Below, one piece after another: positions 31,911 through 36,075 of a DNA stretch of 36,075 nt. The notes beneath the pieces were generated by a model. The model was not told the DNA's origin and made no database searches. It saw nothing but the letters and a program-made list of their open reading frames with translations. Position numbers and translations under genes: made by a program. The DNA lies in assembly GCA_035530375.1 (NCBI GenBank), contig DATKUY010000010.1, positions 1-36,075 of the forward strand. The letters run 5' to 3'. Source of the DNA: Sulfuricella sp035530375 (GTDB taxonomy: Bacteria; Pseudomonadota; Gammaproteobacteria; Burkholderiales; Sulfuricellaceae). Every line of letters starts with the position of its first letter. Positions within the stretch are counted from its first letter, which is position 1.

Positions 31911-31933
31911 AAATTTCAAACTGAACCACTACC
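31911..31933. repeat. right terminal inverted repeat of the transposon
   Basis: Ends CAAACTGAACCACTACC and is the exact reverse complement of 28101-28123. The reading is perfect over all 23 bases; the match stops just inside. Confidence 0.98.
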
Positions 31934-31941
31934 TGGTTTCC
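31934..31941. repeat. target-site duplication, right copy
   Basis: TGGTTTCC directly after the right terminal repeat, identical to 28093-28100. Confidence 0.95.
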
Positions 31942-31963
31942 GACAGCCGGGTAATCCAAGAAC

Positions 31964-32007
31964 TGTAATAATTGTATAGTTGACTAATTGACTATACAAT
32001 TATTACA
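31964..32007. promoter_or_regulatory. 17-bp-arm perfect inverted repeat upstream of the second ankyrin gene
   Basis: TGTAATAATTGTATAGT (31964-31980) and ACTATACAATTATTACA (31991-32007) are perfect complements around a 10-base centre TGACTAATTG. It lies 37 bases before the ankyrin ATG and 22 bases beyond the transposon's target duplication. It could be an operator, an extruding hairpin or an untranslated-leader stem; it has no T-run to act as a usual terminator in the plus direction. Confidence 0.9.
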
Positions 32008-32044
32008 CTATGTAACCGTTTATGAATTTGCCGTGGAGAAAGCC

Positions 32045-32614
32045 ATGACTGCCGAACTATTCAAAGCTGTCGCCACTGACGACACAAACCAGGCGCGCGC
32101 CCTGTTGCAAGGCGGCGCCGACTGCAATGCCCTCAACGACGAGGGCGTTACCCTGCTGATGCAGGCCGCCCAAACTGGCAACCTTGAAATGGTCAAGACC
32201 CTTATCGAGTCCGGCGCAGACGTCAATTTGGCAGACCCTCAGGGCTGGACTGCATTGATGAAGGCGCTATACAACCATGAGTTAAATTGTGGCTTTCCTG
32301 ATGTGGTGCAGACTCTGATTGACGCTGGAGCCGGGATTGAAACCCAGATTGGCTACGGCATAAGACCGCTGATGCTCGCCGCCGGTTATGGTGAGGCAGG
32401 CGTGGTTGAAGTCCTGCTCAAGGCGGGTGCGGATGTGCGCGCCATAAATGAAGGCGGCAGAACCGCGCTAATGATGGTGAAGGACAAGGATTACATTGAA
32501 GTCATCAATCAGCTACATGAAGCCGAACTGGAATTGGGCGACGATCTGGCTTGCGGTTCCCGTACGCCGCCCGGTGTCAATGTGGTCAAATTCATGAAAA
32601 ATCCCGACCATTGA
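32045..32614 (+). CDS. cytoplasmic ankyrin-repeat protein
   Basis: A 189-residue protein with start ATG 32045, supported by GGAG at about 32033-32036. An earlier TTG start at 31988 would fall inside the inverted repeat and is unlikely. About four ankyrin repeats run from residue 5 to 160 (TLLMQAAQTGNLEMVKTLIESGADVNLADPQGWTALMKA is the clearest part, read as repeat 2 to 3). No signal peptide is present, unlike the ankyrin gene at 4137. Its partner is unknown. It is convergent with uvrB, whose stop lies 22 bases after its own stop. Confidence 0.85.
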   Translation: MTAELFKAVATDDTNQARALLQGGADCNALNDEGVTLLMQAAQTGNLEMVKTLIESGADVNLADPQGWTALMKALYNHELNCGFPDVVQTLIDAGAGIETQIGYGIRPLMLAAGYGEAGVVEVLLKAGADVRAINEGGRTALMMVKDKDYIEVINQLHEAELELGDDLACGSRTPPGVNVVKFMKNPDH

Positions 32615-32636
32615 TCTTCTAAAACCAGGGCAAAGA

Positions 32637-34652
32637 TCAGCTTTTGAACAGCAATGCCTTGATCTGGTTAAGCTTGTCACGCAATTGTGCGGCACGCTCG
32701 AACTCAAGGTTCCGCGCGCATTCCAGCATTTCTTTTTCCAGAAATTTGATTTCCTTGGCCAGCTTCTTGTCGTCAAGATGCTGATAAACTGCCAGTTCCT
32801 GCGCGACTTTTAGCTCCTGTTGGGCGGTTTCGATATCGAACACGCCATCGATAATGTCCTTGATGCGCTTGGTCACCCCTATCGGCGTGATTCCATGTGC
32901 GGTATTGTGAGCGATCTGTTTCGTCCTGCGTCGCTCGGTTTCATCCATCGCCCGGCGCATTGAGTTGGTGATCTTGTCGCCATAAAGAATTGCGGTGCCA
33001 TTGATATGGCGTGCCGCCCTGCCGATGGTCTGGATCAGCGCACGTTCCGAGCGCAGAAACCCCTCCTTATCGGCATCCAGAATGGCAACCAATGAAACTT
33101 CAGGAATATCAATACCTTCTCGCAACAAGTTAATGCCAATTAGCACATCAAAAATGCCCAAACGCAAGTCGCGAATAATCTCAACCCGCTCCACCGTGTC
33201 GATATCCGAGTGCAGGTATCTGACTTTAATCCCATGATCGGACAGGTAGTCCGTCAAGTCTTCAGCCATGCGCTTGGTCAGCGTAGTGACCAGGACCCGC
33301 TCGCCTTGCGCTATTCGCGTATTGAGTTCGGATAGCAAATCGTCGACCTGATTGGTCGCCGGGCGCACCTCTATCCTCGGATCGACCAGTCCGGTCGGTC
33401 GCACCACCTGCTCCACCACCTGACCGGTGTGCTGCGCCTCATAATCGGCCGGTGTGGCGGAAACGAAAATGGATTGCCGCATCACTTTTTCAAACTCGTC
33501 AAAGCGCAGGGGGCGGTTGTCGAGCGCAGATGGAAGGCGGAAGCCGTATCCCACCAGATTCTCTTTTCTTGCCCGGTCGCCCTTGTACATGCCGCCGATC
33601 TGCGGGATGGTAACGTGACTCTCATCAATGAACATCAGTGCATTGGGCGGCAAATAATCGATCAGCGTTGGCGGTGGGTCCCCTGGGTTTCTTCCGGACA
33701 GATGGCGCGAATAATTTTCGATGCCCTTGCAGAACCCCAGTTCATTCAGCATCTCCAGGTCGAAGCGGGTGCGCTGCTCAATGCGCTGGGCTTCGACCAG
33801 TTTGTGTTCCTTCTGGAAATATTCGATGCGCTCCCGCAACTCAGCCTTGATCGCCTCGATGGCCCGCAAAGTGGTGCTGCGCGGCGTTACATAGTGGCTT
33901 GAAGGGTAAACCGTGTAGCGCGGAACCTTGCTTTGTATGTGGCCGGTCAGCGGATCGAACAGGGAAATGCTCTCCACTTCGTCGTCGAACAAGCTGACCC
34001 GCACCGCCATTTCGGCGCTTTCCGCCGGATAAATATCCAGCACATCGCCACGCACACGGAAGGTGCCGCGGCGAAATTCGATCTCATTGCGCTCGTATTG
34101 CATCTCGGTAAGCCGCTTGATCGCATCGCGCTGCGGCAATGTTTCACCCTGGCGCAGATGCAGGATCATGCCATGATAATCCACCGGATCCCCGATACCG
34201 TATATGCAGGAAACGGAAGCGACAATCACGCAGTCCTCACGCTCCAGCAGCGACTTGGTGGCGGACAAGCGCATCTGCTCGATGTGCTCGTTGATGCTGG
34301 AATCTTTTTCGATGAACATGTCGCGCGAAGGCACATAGGCCTCAGGTTGGTAGTAATCGTAATAAGAAACGAAATACTCCACCGCATTTTCCGGAAAAAA
34401 CTCGCGCATTTCGGAATACAATTGCGCTGCCAGCGTTTTGTTATGCGCCATGATGACGGCAGGACGGCCTAAACGGGCAATGACGTTGGCCATGGTAAAA
34501 GTCTTGCCTGACCCGGTCACACCCAGTAGAGTCTGGAATGCCAGCCCGTCGTTCAGACCTTCGACCAACTGAACAATGGCGCTGGGTTGATCCCCCGCCG
34601 GTTCAAAAGGTTGGTGAAGTTTGTAGGGACTATTGGGAAATGTGACAATCAC
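32637..34652 (-). CDS. uvrB: excinuclease ABC subunit B
   Basis: A 671-residue helicase-like damage-verification protein of nucleotide excision repair, partner of UvrA and UvrC. The start GTG 34652 gives the family N-terminus MIVTFPNSPYKLHQPFEPAGDQPSAI; an ATG at 34679 sits three bases after the -10 box and would add nine residues with no family match. Walker A is TLLGVTGSGKTFTMANV, the beta-hairpin region is YYDYYQPEAYVPSRDMFIEKD, DESH is present (MFIDESHVTIPQ), and the C-terminal UvrC-binding UVR domain is LEKEMLECARNLEFERAAQLRDKLN. No LexA-type box was seen. Confidence 0.95.
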   Translation of the reverse strand: MIVTFPNSPYKLHQPFEPAGDQPSAIVQLVEGLNDGLAFQTLLGVTGSGKTFTMANVIARLGRPAVIMAHNKTLAAQLYSEMREFFPENAVEYFVSYYDYYQPEAYVPSRDMFIEKDSSINEHIEQMRLSATKSLLEREDCVIVASVSCIYGIGDPVDYHGMILHLRQGETLPQRDAIKRLTEMQYERNEIEFRRGTFRVRGDVLDIYPAESAEMAVRVSLFDDEVESISLFDPLTGHIQSKVPRYTVYPSSHYVTPRSTTLRAIEAIKAELRERIEYFQKEHKLVEAQRIEQRTRFDLEMLNELGFCKGIENYSRHLSGRNPGDPPPTLIDYLPPNALMFIDESHVTIPQIGGMYKGDRARKENLVGYGFRLPSALDNRPLRFDEFEKVMRQSIFVSATPADYEAQHTGQVVEQVVRPTGLVDPRIEVRPATNQVDDLLSELNTRIAQGERVLVTTLTKRMAEDLTDYLSDHGIKVRYLHSDIDTVERVEIIRDLRLGIFDVLIGINLLREGIDIPEVSLVAILDADKEGFLRSERALIQTIGRAARHINGTAILYGDKITNSMRRAMDETERRRTKQIAHNTAHGITPIGVTKRIKDIIDGVFDIETAQQELKVAQELAVYQHLDDKKLAKEIKFLEKEMLECARNLEFERAAQLRDKLNQIKALLFKS

Positions 34653-34682
34653 GGGTAAAATTACTGACAATCGCAACATTGA

Positions 34683-34691
34683 ATTATATCA
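34683..34691 (-). promoter_or_regulatory. extended -10 promoter of uvrB
   Basis: TGATATAAT on the minus strand: a perfect TATAAT (34683-34688) with the TGn extension. The start point would be near 34676, giving a leader of about 25 bases before GTG 34652. No clear -35 is present, as is usual with extended -10 promoters. Confidence 0.6.
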
Positions 34692-34732
34692 TGCAGGCAC
34701 CAGCCCGCATTGCTCTCACTAAGGATAGCATT

Positions 34733-35929
34733 TTGGAACTGTCTCACCGCGTTCAAGCGATCAAACCCTCGCCTACACTGGCCGTTACTGCCCTCGCCGC
34801 CCAACTCAAGTCACAAGGAAACGACATCATCGGCCTAGGCGCAGGCGAACCGGATTTCGATACACCACAGCACATCAAGGACGCCGCCATAGCGGCGATC
34901 AACGCCGGGTTTACCAAATACACAGCGGTGGAAGGCACGCCCAGCCTCAAACAGGCGATCATCACCAAGTTCAAGCGCGACAACAATCTGGACTACGGTG
35001 CCAAACAAATTCTTGTTTCCTGCGGCGGCAAACAAAGCTTCTTCAATCTGGCCCAAGCGGTTATCAATCCTGACGATGAAGTCATTATTCCCGCTCCCTA
35101 CTGGGTATCCTACCCGGATATCGTAATCCTGGCAGGCGGCAAACCGGTCATCATTGAAGCGGGAATCGAACAAGGCTTCAAGCTAATGCCGCAGCAACTG
35201 GAAGCCGCAATCACTCCGAAAACCCGGATGGTGGTGCTGAACAGCCCAAGCAACCCTACCGGTGCGGTTTATACCTTCGATGAACTCGTCGCCTTGGGAA
35301 ATGTGCTGCGCGCCCATCCCAATGTGGTGATCGCCAGCGATGACATGTATGAGCACATCATACTGGACGAACAGCAGCCATTCGTAAACATACTAAATGC
35401 CTGCCCGGATCTCTACACGCGAACGTTGGTGCTAAATGGCGTATCCAAGGCGTATGCGATGACGGGGTGGCGTATCGGCTATGCTGGCGGGCCTGCATTC
35501 ATCATCGAAGCCATGGCAAAGATTCAATCTCAAAGCACCTCCAATCCCACCTCTATTTCCCAAGTGGCGGCTGAAGCCGCGCTCAATGGCGATCAGGACT
35601 GCATCAAGCCAATGCTGTCCGCCTTCCGTGAGCGCCACAAGTTCGTGGTAGATAAGCTCAACCAAATTCCCGGCCTGCGTTGCCTGCCCAGCGGCGGCGC
35701 GTTTTACGCCTTCTCTGATGCGCGTGAGGCAATCAAAAGCTTGTATGCCAAGAATGTCATCAAGACGCCAACAGACATCGCGCTTGGCAATTATCTGCTC
35801 GAAAGCGTGGGCGTTGCCGTAGTGCCGGGCTCGGCATTTGGATCAGAAGGCTACTTCCGCATCTCCTTTGCCACTACCATGGAGAATCTTGAAAACGCGC
35901 TCGACCGGATCAAAAAAGCCTTGGCTTAA
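34733..35929 (+). CDS. class I aspartate-type aminotransferase
   Basis: A 398-residue PLP enzyme, start TTG 34733, with an AAGGA ribosome site seven bases upstream and the family N-terminus MELSHRVQAIKPSPTLAVTA. Earlier ATG 34691 and TTG 34679 starts lack a ribosome site and add a poorly conserved stretch. The PLP lysine is in LNGVSKAYAMTGWRIGYAGG; other signatures are GLGAGEPDFDTPQHIK, NSPSNPTGAVYTFDEL and SDDMYEHIIL. It most likely transfers amino groups between aspartate and oxaloacetate, and may also act on other acids. It shares the promoter region with divergent uvrB and precedes tRNA-Asn. Confidence 0.93.
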   Translation: MELSHRVQAIKPSPTLAVTALAAQLKSQGNDIIGLGAGEPDFDTPQHIKDAAIAAINAGFTKYTAVEGTPSLKQAIITKFKRDNNLDYGAKQILVSCGGKQSFFNLAQAVINPDDEVIIPAPYWVSYPDIVILAGGKPVIIEAGIEQGFKLMPQQLEAAITPKTRMVVLNSPSNPTGAVYTFDELVALGNVLRAHPNVVIASDDMYEHIILDEQQPFVNILNACPDLYTRTLVLNGVSKAYAMTGWRIGYAGGPAFIIEAMAKIQSQSTSNPTSISQVAAEAALNGDQDCIKPMLSAFRERHKFVVDKLNQIPGLRCLPSGGAFYAFSDAREAIKSLYAKNVIKTPTDIALGNYLLESVGVAVVPGSAFGSEGYFRISFATTMENLENALDRIKKALA

Positions 35930-35942
35930 AGATGATTTACCG

Positions 35943-35971
35943 TTGACCGAATCCGGTCAAATCCTTATAAT
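35943..35971 (+). promoter_or_regulatory. promoter of tRNA-Asn
   Basis: TTGACC (35943-35948) and TATAAT (35966-35971, perfect) are separated by 17 bases, and the tRNA begins 16 bases later. A GC-rich GCGTGGC stretch follows the -10 box, which fits growth-rate control. TTGACCG and CGGTCAA form a 7-bp inverted repeat around AATC inside this region, so the -35 box sits in one arm of a hairpin. Confidence 0.75.
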
Positions 35972-35986
35972 GCGTGGCTTGTTCAT

Positions 35987-36062
35987 TCCCTGATAGCTCA
36001 GTTGGTAGAGCGACGGACTGTTAATCCGCAGGTCCCTGGTTCGAGTCCAGGTCGGGGAGCCA
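35987..36062 (+). tRNA. tRNA-Asn, anticodon GTT
   Basis: The acceptor arm TCCCTGA (35987-35993) pairs with TCGGGGA (36052-36058), followed by G and encoded CCA (36060-36062). The D arm has AGTTGGTA, the anticodon loop CTGTTAA holds GTT at 36020-36022, and the T arm is GGTTCGAGTCC. One A-C mismatch closes the anticodon stem. It is preceded by a strong promoter. Only 13 bases follow it in the window. Confidence 0.97.
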
Positions 36063-36075
36063 GATAGATAAAGGC

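Larger units (their letters stand above)
28101..31933. mobile_element. 3.8-kb IS1-like transposon carrying a phase-variable methyltransferase-nuclease gene
   Basis: The element is 3,833 bp. Its ends are perfect 23-bp inverted repeats (28101-28123 and 31911-31933) starting GGTAGTGG and reading inward, and it is flanked by a perfect 8-bp duplication TGGTTTCC. Inside, in order, are a methyltransferase-nuclease gene (minus), a CTTGG tract, an IS1-like transposase (minus), a divergent control region, a P63C-domain gene (plus) and a small basic-protein gene (minus). Intact ends, duplication and an open transposase frame all suggest recent transposition. The IS1 family is normally about 0.8 kb, so this is an IS-derived transposon with cargo. 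Composition is clearly more AT-rich than the neighbours. It sits in the gap between the phosphatase and ankyrin genes and breaks neither. Confidence 0.95.

Noticed and set aside
28101..31933. Composite transposon made of two IS copies
   Set aside because: Only one transposase gene is present, and the only repeats are the 23-bp ends, so it is a unit element.
34653..34732. LexA box between uvrB and the aminotransferase gene
   Set aside because: No CTGT-N8-ACAG-like sequence was found in the divergent gap.

Overview
The window looks like chromosomal DNA of a betaproteobacterium, probably in or near the order Nitrosomonadales. This is inferred from gene order and protein character; no database was searched. 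The core order matches that group: tRNA-Ser and 4.5S RNA before dnaX-ybaB-recR, a yceD-rpmF-plsX-fab cluster running into pabB-pabC-mltG-tmk-holB-pilZ-tatD, and rluC divergent from rne.

Layout. Positions 1-306 hold the end of a probable DEAD-box RNA helicase gene. tRNA-Ser(GGA) and SRP RNA (361-554) follow, then dnaX-ybaB-recR (613-3199) and an orphan NarL/FixJ-type response regulator (3366-4064). A long leftward gene train (16874 down to 4137) encodes YceD, L32, PlsX, FabH, FabD, FabG, AcpP, FabF, two folate enzymes (PabB, PabC), MltG, thymidylate kinase, DNA polymerase III delta', a PilZ protein, TatD and an exported ankyrin-repeat protein. Rightward from 17103 are a two-subunit pyruvate carboxylase, a Maf/YceF pyrophosphatase and an RsmI-like methylase. 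A leftward rluC-gph-sppA-rof set (24581 to 21741) faces them. RNase E (24957-27485) ends at a hairpin shared with a convergent low-molecular-weight tyrosine phosphatase. The right end has an ankyrin gene, uvrB, a class I aminotransferase and tRNA-Asn(GTT).

The most interesting part is a complete 3,833-bp transposon at 28101-31933. It has perfect 23-bp terminal inverted repeats starting GGTAGTGG, a perfect 8-bp target duplication (TGGTTTCC), and a single-ORF IS1-like DDE transposase. Its cargo is a beta-class DNA methyltransferase fused to an Mrr-like nuclease domain, a P63C-domain protein and a small basic protein. The methyltransferase gene carries seven perfect tandem copies of a pentanucleotide (CCAAG on the coding strand) just after its only plausible ATG. 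With seven copies that ATG is out of frame with the conserved domain; five or eight copies would put it in frame. This is the signature of a phase-variable gene, here on one polypeptide carrying both modification and possible restriction, and delivered by an IS1-type element. The copy read here is in the predicted OFF state.

Smaller points include tandem 17-bp repeats in the rne leader, a 17-bp-arm palindrome before the second ankyrin gene, promoters placed so that yceD would be almost leaderless, and a PabB with an anthranilate-synthase-like PIAGT motif.
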